A stretch of DNA of 64,000 nucleotides from Jiangella mangrovi (lineage in GTDB: Bacteria > Actinomycetota > Actinomycetes > Jiangellales > Jiangellaceae): contig NZ_JACHMM010000001.1 in assembly GCF_014204975.1 (NCBI RefSeq), positions 62,001 through 126,000 on the forward strand, given 5' to 3'. A model generated the notes under the pieces. It was not told the origin of the DNA, ran no database searches, and worked only from the letters and a program-made list of their open reading frames with translations. Positions 17,502-25,472 of this stretch are shown one piece after another. Numbering within the stretch: position 1 is the stretch's first letter; the number at the start of each line of letters is the position of its first letter. A program made the position numbers and the translations under genes.

Positions 17502-19928
17502 ATGACCGACGGCGACGGCCGCCGCGGCACGGCCGCGCCCATGCTGGTGATGCGCGGCGTCACCAAGCGCTACGGGCGGCTGCGGGCGCTCGACGGCGTC
17601 AGCTTCGAGCTGCGCGGCGGCGAGATCGTCGCCGTCGTGGGCGAGAACGGCGCCGGCAAGTCCACGCTGGTCCGCTGCCTGGCCGGCGACATCGACATCG
17701 ACGAGGGCCAGGTCGACGTCAGCCGGCCGGTCGCCGTCGTCTGGCAGGACCTCGGCCTGTGCGACGACCTCGACGTCGTGGCGAACGTCTTCCTCGGCCG
17801 CGAGCGGTCGCGGGTGCTGCTGGCCGAGCGACGCATGGCCGCCGACGCCCGCCGGACGCTCGAGCGGTTCGGCTCGCAGCTCACCGACGTGCACGCCCGC
17901 GTCGACACCCTCTCGCGCGGCCAGCGCCAGGAGGTCGCGCTGGCGCGGGCGCTCTCCGCCGACGCGGACATCTACATCCTCGACGAGCCCACCGCCTCGC
18001 TAAGCGTGCTGCGCCGGGCCGAGATCATGCGCGTGCTCGGCGAGCTGCGCGACGCCGGCCGGGCGATCCTGCTGGTCAGCCACGATCTCGACGAGGTCTT
18101 CGCGCTGGCCGACCGCATCGTGGTGCTCCGGCACGGCCGCATCGTCGCCGAGGCGTCGCCGGCCGAGGTGCACTCCGACGACATCGCCGCGCTGATGTCG
18201 GGCATCGAGACCGAGTCCGCGGCCCGGCGGCAGCTGAACCGCCTCAAGAGCCTGGTCGACCAGCTCTCGGCCGCCGACCCCGCCGCGTCCCTGCCGCTCG
18301 TCGTGTCGGCGACCGCCGCCGCGCTCGACCAGGACATGCTCTGCGTGCACCTGCTCGACCACACGCCACGGGGTTCCATGCTGCGCCGCAGCGCCGCCAT
18401 CGGCGTGCCGCCGGCGCTGGCCGACGACGCCGAGCTGCTCCCCATCGGCACGGCCGGCGGCCTGGTCGGCACGGCGGCCTCGCTCGGCCAGCTCGTCGTC
18501 ACCGACGACCTCAGCGACGAGGCGGCCTGGACGGGGTACCTGCGGCTCGCGTCCGAGGCCGGCGTGCGCAGCGCCTGGTCCGCGCCCATCGTCGGCTCGG
18601 CCGGCGTCCTGGGCACCATCACCGGGTTCAGCACGTCGGCCGGCCGCCTCGACGCCGACCGGCGCGAGCTGGTCTCGCTCTACGCCGGGCACGCGGCCAG
18701 TGCCATCGAGCGCGAGCAGCTGATCGAAGAGGTCAGCCGCCGCAACGAGATCCTCGAGTCGCTGCGGGCCATGCTCGAGACCCTGGCCGGACCCGACCGC
18801 GTCGACGGCGGGCTGTCCGCCGCGCTGCTCGCGCTCTGCCGCGGCCTGGGCGCCCGCACGGCCGGCATGCTGCTCACCGACGTCACCGAGATCACCGGCG
18901 GCGAGCCCCGCTGGGTGCACATCGGCATCGACGAGACTCTCGAGTCCGACGGCGCCGACCTGCGCCGCTTCGCCGAGGCCGCGCCCGGCGACGTCGACCG
19001 CCCGCAGCGCCTCGGCGACGGCCTGGCCATCGCGGGGCTGCCGATCCCCGGCGGCACCGGGCTGCTGCTGGCCCGCTGGGACGACCCCGCCGAGCCCGGC
19101 CGCGACGCCGTCGAGCTGCTCGACGACGCCCGCCGCTCGCTCGCCCTGGCGCTCGAGCGCGAGGTGCTCGAGCGGGCCCGCCAGGAGGCGGCCGCGGCAC
19201 GCCGTTCCCAGCAGCTGCAGCGCCAGGTGCTGCAGCAGCTCAGCCACGAGCTGCGCACGCCGCTGACCGCGATCCACGGGTACGCCTCCACGCTGCAGCA
19301 GCGCGACCTCACCTGGGACGCCGACTCCGTCGACCGGTTCCTCGCGGCCATCACCACCGAGTCCGCGCGCATGGAGCGCCTGGTCGGCGACCTCCTCGAC
19401 TCCTCCGCCATCGAGTCCGGCCTGCTGCGGCTGCGCCGCGACTGGACCGATCTGCGGCTCGTGCTCGAGGCGGCGGCGGCCTGCGTCCCCGACCGCGACC
19501 GCATCCAGGTCAGCGTCGCCGCGAGCGTGCCGTCCATCTGGGCCGACCACGACCGCCTCGAGCAGGTGTTCGTCAACCTCCTCGAGAACGCCGTCCGCCA
19601 CGGCGGCGCCGACGGCTGGGTCCAGGTCACCGCGGTGGCGGCCGCCGACGCGTCCGCCGTCGAGATCCTGGTCAGCGACGACGGTGAGGGCATCCCGCCG
19701 GAGCTGGCCGAGCGGATCTTCGAGCCCCGGGTCCGCGGCGACGGCAGCCACGGCGCCGGGCTCGGGCTGACGATCGTCCGCGGCATCGCCGAGGCGCACG
19801 GCGGCCACTGCGACCTGCTGGCCGGGCCGCGGCCGGTCTTCCGCGTGACGCTGCCGATCGAGCCGGTCGACGGCGACACCGCCGACCGCGAGCTCGCCGA
19901 CGCGGCGGGGGCACAGGGTCGTGGCTGA
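17502..19928 (+). CDS. Fusion protein: sugar-type ABC ATPase + GAF-like sensor domains + histidine kinase
   Basis: 808 residues from the ATG at 17502 (ATG 17493 and 17541 are alternatives; none has a clear ribosome site). Residues 1-235 are a complete ABC nucleotide-binding domain: Walker A GENGAGKS with Lys53, signature LSRGQ (137-141, where most relatives have LSGGQ), Walker B with Asp161-Glu162 and switch His194. It resembles the stand-alone ATPase at 25473, including the QDLGLCDDLDVVAN block. Residues about 245-410 form a GAF-like domain, and a second, weaker sensor-like region runs to about 560. A coiled linker leads to the kinase: HELRTP with phospho-acceptor His582, N-box Asn696, DDGEGIPPE and GLGLTIVRG. 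No membrane segment is seen, so it is a soluble kinase. The response regulator gene overlaps its end by 8 nt. It would link transporter ATPase activity to signalling; this role is inferred. Confidence 0.92.
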   Translation: MTDGDGRRGTAAPMLVMRGVTKRYGRLRALDGVSFELRGGEIVAVVGENGAGKSTLVRCLAGDIDIDEGQVDVSRPVAVVWQDLGLCDDLDVVANVFLGRERSRVLLAERRMAADARRTLERFGSQLTDVHARVDTLSRGQRQEVALARALSADADIYILDEPTASLSVLRRAEIMRVLGELRDAGRAILLVSHDLDEVFALADRIVVLRHGRIVAEASPAEVHSDDIAALMSGIETESAARRQLNRLKSLVDQLSAADPAASLPLVVSATAAALDQDMLCVHLLDHTPRGSMLRRSAAIGVPPALADDAELLPIGTAGGLVGTAASLGQLVVTDDLSDEAAWTGYLRLASEAGVRSAWSAPIVGSAGVLGTITGFSTSAGRLDADRRELVSLYAGHAASAIEREQLIEEVSRRNEILESLRAMLETLAGPDRVDGGLSAALLALCRGLGARTAGMLLTDVTEITGGEPRWVHIGIDETLESDGADLRRFAEAAPGDVDRPQRLGDGLAIAGLPIPGGTGLLLARWDDPAEPGRDAVELLDDARRSLALALEREVLERARQEAAAARRSQQLQRQVLQQLSHELRTPLTAIHGYASTLQQRDLTWDADSVDRFLAAITTESARMERLVGDLLDSSAIESGLLRLRRDWTDLRLVLEAAAACVPDRDRIQVSVAASVPSIWADHDRLEQVFVNLLENAVRHGGADGWVQVTAVAAADASAVEILVSDDGEGIPPELAERIFEPRVRGDGSHGAGLGLTIVRGIAEAHGGHCDLLAGPRPVFRVTLPIEPVDGDTADRELADAAGAQGRG

Positions 19929-20622
19929 CGCGCCCGGAGTCCTCATCGTCGAGGACGACCGCATGATCGTGGACCTGCTGCGGTCCAACCTGACCGCGCG
20001 GGGCTACCGCGTCGTCGTCTCCTACGACGGCGCCGACCTGCTGCGCCTGCTCGACGAGGCCGCGCCCGACGTCGTCCTGCTCGACCTCATGCTGCCCGGC
20101 CGCGACGGGTTCGACCTGTGCTGGGCCGTGCGCGACCGCTCCGACGTCGGCATCATCGTGCTGTCGGCGCGACGCGGCGAGACCGACAAGGTCAAGGCGC
20201 TGAACCTGGGCGCCGACGACTACCTCACCAAGCCGTTCGGCATCGAGGAGCTGCTCGCCCGCATCCACGCGACCATGCGCCGGGCCCGGCAGCCGCACGC
20301 GCCGCGCCACGCCGCACCCCAGGTCCGGGTGGGCGACGTGCGCATCGACTTCGACGCGCAGCTGGTCACCAAGGCGGGCCGGCGGGTCCACCTCACCCGC
20401 ACCGAGTACGCGCTGCTGCGCGAGCTGGCCACCAACCCCGGTAAGCTGCTCTCGCACGCCGAGCTGCTGCAGCGGGTGTGGGGGCCGGGCTACGAGACGC
20501 AGACGGAGTACACCCGCGTCTACGTGGGCCGGCTGCGGGCGAAGCTCGAGGGCGACGACGGCCCTGAGTTGATCGTCACCGAGCCGCGCGCCGGCTACCG
20601 GTTCACCACGGACCACCGATGA
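19921..20622 (+). CDS. OmpR/PhoB-type response regulator
   Basis: 233 residues, GTG start inside the end of the kinase gene. Receiver domain with the acidic pair Asp12-Asp13, phospho-acceptor Asp55 in LLDLMLPG and Lys104 in LTKPFG. The C-terminal winged helix (about 130-230) contains LTRTEYALLRELATNPGKLLSHAELLQRVWG and ends in GYRF, the OmpR/PhoB class. It is the obvious partner of the ABC-kinase fusion. Likely targets are its own operon and the second sugar cassette, but no regulator box could be identified by eye. Confidence 0.95.
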   Translation: MADAPGVLIVEDDRMIVDLLRSNLTARGYRVVVSYDGADLLRLLDEAAPDVVLLDLMLPGRDGFDLCWAVRDRSDVGIIVLSARRGETDKVKALNLGADDYLTKPFGIEELLARIHATMRRARQPHAPRHAAPQVRVGDVRIDFDAQLVTKAGRRVHLTRTEYALLRELATNPGKLLSHAELLQRVWGPGYETQTEYTRVYVGRLRAKLEGDDGPELIVTEPRAGYRFTTDHR

Positions 20623-21746
20623 GCCGACGTCTCGCCGCCGCCGCACTGCCCCTCGTGCTCGCCCTCGCCGTGGGGGCGTCCGCCTGCGGGGCTGTGACCA
20701 GCGGCGACGGCGCCCGCGGCGACGACGGCACCTACCGCATCGCGTTCCTGCTGCCGGAGAACAAGACGGCGCGCTACGAGTCGCACGACCGCCCGGCGTT
20801 CGTCGAGCGGGTCGCCGAGGTCTGCCCCGAGTGCGAGACCATCGTCAGCAACGCCGACCAGGACGCCGCCCACCAGCAGGCGCAGGCCGAGGCCGCCATC
20901 ACCAACGGCGCCGACGTGCTGGTGCTCGACCCCGTCGACTCGCGGGCCGCGTCGGTCATCGCCCGGCACGCCGACGCCGCCGGCATCCCCGTCGTCAGCT
21001 ACGACCGGCTGGTCTTCGACGCCCCGGTCGACTTCCACATCAGCTTCGACAACGAGCAGGTCGGCCGGCTGCAGGCGTCGGTGCTGCTCGACGCCGTCGC
21101 CGCCCGGGGCGTCAGCAGCATCGACGGCCCCGGCTCGCTGGTGGTGCTGAACGGCTCGCCCACCGACGCCAACGTCGCCCAGTTCCGGCAGGGCGCCCGC
21201 ATGGTCTTCGAGGCCAGTGGGGCACCCGTCGGAGCCGAGGTCGACATCCCCGACTGGTCGCCGGACCAGGCGCAGGAGGCCATGGAGCGGGCGCTCGCGA
21301 CGCTCGGCCGCGACCAGGTCGCCGGCGTCTACGCAGCCAACGACGGCGTGGCCGGCGGCGCCATCGCGGCGATGAAGGCCGCCGGGCTCGACCCGCTGCC
21401 GCCGGTGACGGGACAGGACGCCGAGCTGGCCGCCGTGCGCCGCATCCTCACCGGAGAGCAGTACATGACGGTCTACAAGGCGGTCCGCACCGAGGCCCAC
21501 GCAGCCGCCGACCTCGCCGTCAGCCTGGCCCGCACCGGCGAGCCGCCCGAGGGTCTGCGCAACAGCTGGGTCGACAACGAGTACGCCTCGATCCCGGCGC
21601 TCATGCTCGAGCCGGTCGCCGTCACCCGCGACACCATCGCCGCCACCGTGGTCGCCGACGGCTTCTGGTCGGTCGAGGAGATCTGCGACGGCCTCGCGGC
21701 CGAGTGCGCGGCGGCCGGCCTCACCGAGGGCGGGCCGGCTTCGTGA
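20619..21746 (+). CDS. Sugar ABC transporter substrate-binding lipoprotein (xylose/ribose type), paralogue 1
   Basis: 375 residues; the start overlaps the regulator stop (ATGA). A type II signal peptide ends in ASAC with lipidated Cys23. The mature part is a periplasmic-binding-protein type 4 fold (XylF/RbsB-like): AFLLPENKTARYES, VLVLDPVDSRAASVIARHA, VVSYDRL, VVLNGSP, AANDGVAGGAIAAMKAAG, TGQDAELAAVRRILTGEQYMTVYK. It is collinear with the binding protein at 24236. Position next to a two-component system suggests it may serve as the extracellular sensor as well as a transporter part (inference). Confidence 0.92.
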   Translation: MSRRLAAAALPLVLALAVGASACGAVTSGDGARGDDGTYRIAFLLPENKTARYESHDRPAFVERVAEVCPECETIVSNADQDAAHQQAQAEAAITNGADVLVLDPVDSRAASVIARHADAAGIPVVSYDRLVFDAPVDFHISFDNEQVGRLQASVLLDAVAARGVSSIDGPGSLVVLNGSPTDANVAQFRQGARMVFEASGAPVGAEVDIPDWSPDQAQEAMERALATLGRDQVAGVYAANDGVAGGAIAAMKAAGLDPLPPVTGQDAELAAVRRILTGEQYMTVYKAVRTEAHAAADLAVSLARTGEPPEGLRNSWVDNEYASIPALMLEPVAVTRDTIAATVVADGFWSVEEICDGLAAECAAAGLTEGGPAS

Positions 21747-22885
21747 GCGCGCACGTGTCGCCGGCGCGGCTCGGCCGCCTCGCCCCGCCGCTCGCGCTGG
21801 TCGTGATCTGGCTGGTCATGACGCTGATCAACCCGCGGTTCCTGTCCGCGGTGAACCTCACCAACCTCATGCTGCAGATCGTGGCCGTCGGCGCCGTGGC
21901 GGTGGCGGTGGTGCTGGTGCTGCTGATCGGCGAGATCGACCTGTCCGTCGGCGCGGTGTCGGGGCTGGGGGCGGGCGTCACCGCCGTGCTCAGCGTGAAG
22001 CAGGACTGGCCCGCCGTCCTCGCCATCGTCGCCGGGCTGCTCACCGGCGCGCTGGTCGGCCTGCTGCATGCCACCATCGTGACCCGCGTCGGCGTCGCCT
22101 CGTTCGTCGTCACGCTCGCGGGGCTGCTGACCTGGCAGGGCGCCCTCCAGCTGGTCCTGGGCGACACCGGCACCGTCAACATCGACGACCCGCAGCTGGT
22201 CGCGATCGCCGGCACCTTCCTCACCCCCGCGGCCGGGTGGCTGATCGCCGCCGTCATCATGGCCGGCGCGGTCGTGGCCGTCGTGGCGCACGTGCGCGGG
22301 GACCGGCCGCGGCGGGTCTGGCCGTGGGTGCTCGCCGGCACCGTCGCGCCGGTGGCGGTCCTGGTGTTCAACGCCGACCGCGGCGTGCCGCTCGCCGTCG
22401 TCGTGTTCCTGCTGCTCATCGCCGGCGGCGACGTCGTCATGCGCCGCACCGCCCTCGGCCGGCACGCCGTCGCGACCGGGAGCAACGCGTCGGGGGCGCG
22501 GCGGGCCGGCATCGCGGTCGACCGCATCCGCATGACGGTGTTCGCGCTCGCCTCGGTCCTCGCGGTCATCGGCGGCATCCTGGCGGCGTCGCGGCTGCTC
22601 GCCGTCAACCAGTCGTCGGGCAGCACCGACCTCATGCTCACCGCCGTCGCGGCGGCGGCCATCGGCGGTGCGAGCCTGTTCGGCGGGCGGGGCACGGTGT
22701 GGTCGGCGCTGCTGGGCGCCCTGGTCGTCGGTTCGCTGGCCAACGGCCTGGACCTGCTGGGAGCCTCGTCGGCCATCCGGCTGATCGCCACTGGTGTGGT
22801 GCTCGCCCTCGCCGTCGGGCTCGACACCGTCGCGCACCGTGCCGAGCGGCAGCCGTTCACCGAGCATTCGCGGCCCGGCCGCTAG
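21743..22885 (+). CDS. Sugar ABC transporter permease (XylH/RbsC-like), paralogue 1
   Basis: 380 residues, GTG start overlapping the previous stop by 4 nt. Multiple hydrophobic segments and the CUT2 motif GEIDLSVGAVSGLGAG in the first half; ASLFGGRG near the C-terminus faces the ATPase. Layout matches the permease at 26315. A charged loop HVRGDRPRRVW and a late NADRGVP loop are specific to the xylose-type subgroup. It forms an importer with the binding protein just upstream and, presumably, the ATPase part of the fusion at 17502. Confidence 0.92.
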   Translation: MSAHVSPARLGRLAPPLALVVIWLVMTLINPRFLSAVNLTNLMLQIVAVGAVAVAVVLVLLIGEIDLSVGAVSGLGAGVTAVLSVKQDWPAVLAIVAGLLTGALVGLLHATIVTRVGVASFVVTLAGLLTWQGALQLVLGDTGTVNIDDPQLVAIAGTFLTPAAGWLIAAVIMAGAVVAVVAHVRGDRPRRVWPWVLAGTVAPVAVLVFNADRGVPLAVVVFLLLIAGGDVVMRRTALGRHAVATGSNASGARRAGIAVDRIRMTVFALASVLAVIGGILAASRLLAVNQSSGSTDLMLTAVAAAAIGGASLFGGRGTVWSALLGALVVGSLANGLDLLGASSAIRLIATGVVLALAVGLDTVAHRAERQPFTEHSRPGR

Positions 22886-22925
22886 GGCGGGACTATTGGG
22901 CGCAACTGGCGCTTGCGCGGCGGTG

Positions 22926-22938
22926 TAGCGTTCGGAAT
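22926..22938 (+). promoter_or_regulatory. Possible -10 box for a leaderless ROK mRNA
   Basis: TGTAGCGT at 22924-22931 gives an extended -10-like TAGCGT box. It lies 7 nt before the GTG start at 22939 and no Shine-Dalgarno sequence is present. That spacing is the pattern of leaderless actinobacterial transcripts. A matching -35 is not clear. Confidence 0.35.
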
Positions 22939-24141
22939 GTGACGACAACGCGCCCTGGATCGCTCTCCGCGCTTCGCCTGGCCAACCGGCGGCGGCTGCT
23001 GTCGGCCCTGCAGGACGGGCGCCAGATCAGCCAGGCCGAGCTCGCGCGGCTGACCGGCCTCGCGCCGGCCACGGTCTCCGGACTCGTGCGCGACCTCGCC
23101 GACGAGGGTGAGCTCGAGGTCGGCGAGGGCGTCGCCAACGGCCGGCGCAGCCGCATGGTGCGGCGCTCGCCGCAGCGGCTGCGGTACGGCATCGGGCTGT
23201 ACCTCGGCCGTGCCCACGTCGAGGCCGTCGCCGGGACCGAGGCCGGCGACCTGCTGGCCGAGTCGTCGGCCGAGCTCGCCCCCGGGTACACGCCGGACGC
23301 CGCCATCGCGGCCATCGCCGCGCTGGCGGCCACCGTGCGCGAGCGGGCCGGGCTGACCGCGGACCAGGTGACCGGCGTCGCCGTCGCGGTCCCGGCCCCG
23401 GTCGACGTGCGAACGGGCACCCTGACCGAGGCGGTGGTCCTGCCCGCGCTCGACGGCGTCGCCCTGCGCGAGCGGCTGGGCCCGGCGCTGGACCGGCCGG
23501 TGGTCGTCGAGAACGACGCGAATCTCGGCGCGCTCGCCCTGACGCGGCGGGCCGGAGCGGGCGCCGGGCCGCTGGTGTACGTCAAGGTCGCGACGGGCAT
23601 CGGCGCGGGGGTCGCCGTCGACGGCCGCCTCGTGCGCGGCGCCGCCGGGTCCGCCGGCGAGATCGGCCACCTCCCGCTCGACCCGGGCCTGACGACGGTG
23701 TGCCGGTGCGGGCGCCGCGGCTGCCTCGAGACCGTCGGCTCCGCGGCGGCGGTCGGGACCGCGCTGGCGGCGGCGCTGGGCCGCGAGGTCGGCCCGGCCG
23801 GGCTGCACGACCTGATCGCCGAGGGACACCCCGTCGCGGCGCGGGTGCTCGAGGACGCGGGCGAGGCGCTGGGCCGCGGGCTGGGCTGGCTGTCCATGGT
23901 CGTCGACCCGGCCGAGATCGTGCTGGGCGGGCCGCTGACCAGCGCTGGGGAGGCCTGGCTGCGCCCGGTCGTGCGGGGCTTCCGCCGCGCGGTCCTGCCC
24001 GGCGCGGCGCGGCGGACCCGGATCAGCCTCTCACCGCTCGGCGAGAGGACCGAGTCGGTGGGCGCACTGATCGCCAGTCTCACGGAGAATTCGCACATTG
24101 CCGTCGAAATGCGAACAGATAAACAAGATGTAAACGCGTAA
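22939..24141 (+). CDS. ROK family transcriptional repressor
   Basis: 400 residues. N-terminal MarR-like helix-turn-helix (ISQAELARLTGLAPATVSGLVRDL) followed by a ROK sugar-kinase-like domain. The zinc motif C255-x-C257-x4-C262 (CRCGRRGCLE), VENDANLGAL and GIGAGVAVDG are present. The ATP phosphate motif of true ROK kinases is replaced by GIGLYLGRA, so this is a repressor that binds sugar rather than a kinase (XylR/NagC type). It stands upstream of the second sugar transport cassette and is the likely repressor of that cassette, of itself, or of both cassettes. Confidence 0.92.
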   Translation: MTTTRPGSLSALRLANRRRLLSALQDGRQISQAELARLTGLAPATVSGLVRDLADEGELEVGEGVANGRRSRMVRRSPQRLRYGIGLYLGRAHVEAVAGTEAGDLLAESSAELAPGYTPDAAIAAIAALAATVRERAGLTADQVTGVAVAVPAPVDVRTGTLTEAVVLPALDGVALRERLGPALDRPVVVENDANLGALALTRRAGAGAGPLVYVKVATGIGAGVAVDGRLVRGAAGSAGEIGHLPLDPGLTTVCRCGRRGCLETVGSAAAVGTALAAALGREVGPAGLHDLIAEGHPVAARVLEDAGEALGRGLGWLSMVVDPAEIVLGGPLTSAGEAWLRPVVRGFRRAVLPGAARRTRISLSPLGERTESVGALIASLTENSHIAVEMRTDKQDVNA

Positions 24142-24183
24142 TGTATTTGAGCCTTGACGGCAATCGGAGGGGAGCAGCAGACT
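24097..24183 (+). promoter_or_regulatory. Regulatory region of the second sugar cassette
   Basis: This short stretch is clearly richer in A/T than its surroundings. ATTGCCGTC at 24097-24105 and its exact complement GACGGCAAT at 24156-24164 form an inverted repeat across the 3' end of the ROK gene. A -35-like TTGACG lies at 24154-24159, with a weak CAGACT -10 candidate 18 nt later at 24178. The repeat overlaps the -35 and could be the ROK operator. All of this is by-eye reading. Confidence 0.4.
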
Positions 24184-24235
24184 CGTCCCACCCGGACCGG
24201 TCCGACGATCCGTGGCGACCCAAAGGAGGGTTAAC

Positions 24236-25318
24236 GTGCACCAGCCCATTCGACGGGCTGCCGTCCTGACCATCGCCGCCCTGGCGGCCGGCACGCTCGC
24301 GGCGTGCGGCGCCAACGAGGAGTCCGGCGGCGGTGGCGACGGTGAGACCACCGGCGGAGGCGCCGCCACCATCGCGCTGCTGCTGCCCGAGTCGGCGACG
24401 GCCCGCTACGAGGCGTTCGACAAGCCGCTGTTCGAGGCCAAGATCCAGGACCTGTGCTCCGACTGCGAGGTCGTCTACTTCAACGCCGACCAGGACGAGG
24501 CCCAGCAGGCCGAGCAGGTCGACTCCGCGATCTCCCAGAACGTCGACGTCATGGTGCTGGACCCGGTCAACGGCCAGTCCGCGGCGTCCCTGGTGGCCGA
24601 CGCGCAGGCCGCGGACATCCCGGTCATCGCCTACGACCGCTTCATCGAGGGCGCGGACTACTACACCTCGTTCGACAACGAGAAGGTCGGCGAGCTGCAG
24701 GGGCAGGCGCTGGTCGACGCCGTCGGCGGCCCCGGCGACATCCTCATGCTGAACGGGTCGCCCGACGACCCCAACGCCGCCCAGTTCAAGTCCGGCGCGC
24801 ACAGCGTCATCGACGCGAGCGACCTCACCGTCCTGGCCGAGTACGACAACCCGGATTGGAGCCCGGACAACGCCCAGGCGTTCACCACCGACCAGCTCGA
24901 CACCATCGACCCCGCCACGCTGGCCGGCGTCTACGCCGCCAACGACGGCCAGGCCGGCGGCGTCATCGCGGCACTGACGGGGGCCGGACTGGCCGCCGAC
25001 GCGCTGCCGCCGGTGACCGGTCAGGACGCCGAGCTCGCCGCGATCCAGCGCATCGTCGCCGGTGAGCAGTACATGACCATCTACAAGCCGATCAAGGGCG
25101 AGGCCGAGGGCGCCGCCCAGATGGCCATCTCGATCGTCAATGGCGAGGACGTCGCCGACACCACCGACTTCCAGGGCGTGCCGTCGCTGATCCTCGACCC
25201 GATCGTGGTCACCCAGGACAACGTCGGCGACACCGTCGTGGCGGACGAGTTCTGGAGCGTCGACGAGATCTGCACCGCCGACTACGCGGACGCCTGCGCG
25301 GCCGCGGGGCTCAGCTGA
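24236..25318 (+). CDS. Sugar ABC transporter substrate-binding lipoprotein (xylose/ribose type), paralogue 2
   Basis: 360 residues. The GTG at 24236 is chosen because AAAGGAGGG sits 6 nt before it; an earlier in-frame GTG at 24212 has no ribosome site. Signal peptide with lipobox LAAC, then a Gly/Glu-rich linker and an XylF/RbsB-like fold: ALLLPESATARYEAFDKP, NADQDEAQQAEQ, VMVLDPVNGQSA, YDRFIEGADYY, MLNGSPDDPNAAQF, AANDGQAGGVIAAL, TGQDAELAAIQRIVAGEQYMTIYK. It shares the whole layout with the protein at 20619. It is the likely high-expression member of this cassette, since a hairpin pair separates it from the ATPase. Confidence 0.94.
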   Translation: MHQPIRRAAVLTIAALAAGTLAACGANEESGGGGDGETTGGGAATIALLLPESATARYEAFDKPLFEAKIQDLCSDCEVVYFNADQDEAQQAEQVDSAISQNVDVMVLDPVNGQSAASLVADAQAADIPVIAYDRFIEGADYYTSFDNEKVGELQGQALVDAVGGPGDILMLNGSPDDPNAAQFKSGAHSVIDASDLTVLAEYDNPDWSPDNAQAFTTDQLDTIDPATLAGVYAANDGQAGGVIAALTGAGLAADALPPVTGQDAELAAIQRIVAGEQYMTIYKPIKGEAEGAAQMAISIVNGEDVADTTDFQGVPSLILDPIVVTQDNVGDTVVADEFWSVDEICTADYADACAAAGLS

Positions 25319-25343
25319 TCCTTCGAAACGAGACACATCGAGG

Positions 25344-25408
25344 GTGGCACCGTGAGCCGGGAATCCCCCGGCCGGTGCCACGCTCTCATCCCTTGGGCGA
25401 GAGCGTGG
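25344..25408 (+). terminator. Pair of overlapping hairpins between binding-protein and ATPase genes
   Basis: Hairpin 1: GTGGCACCG (25344-25352) pairs with CGGTGCCAC (25373-25381), with GCCGGG/CCCGGC pairing inside it. Hairpin 2: CCACGCTCTC (25378-25387) pairs exactly with GAGAGCGTGG (25399-25408). They share bases 25378-25381, so they cannot both form fully. No T-run follows. Such structures usually protect or end the upstream message and lower expression of the downstream ATPase and permease; a switch between the two forms is possible but unproven. Confidence 0.6.
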
Positions 25409-25472
25409 TACCGACCGAGACGGACCTCCCGGTCGGGTGCCACCCTTGATGACGAGTGAGGAGATGGTGCGG

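Noticed and set aside
17502-19928. Two adjacent genes (ABC ATPase and histidine kinase) artificially joined
   Set aside because: The frame is open through the junction with a natural linker and GAF-like region, and no stop, ribosome site or ATG-rich break is seen between residues 235 and 560. It stays in the list as a real fusion, but a read-level check is advised.
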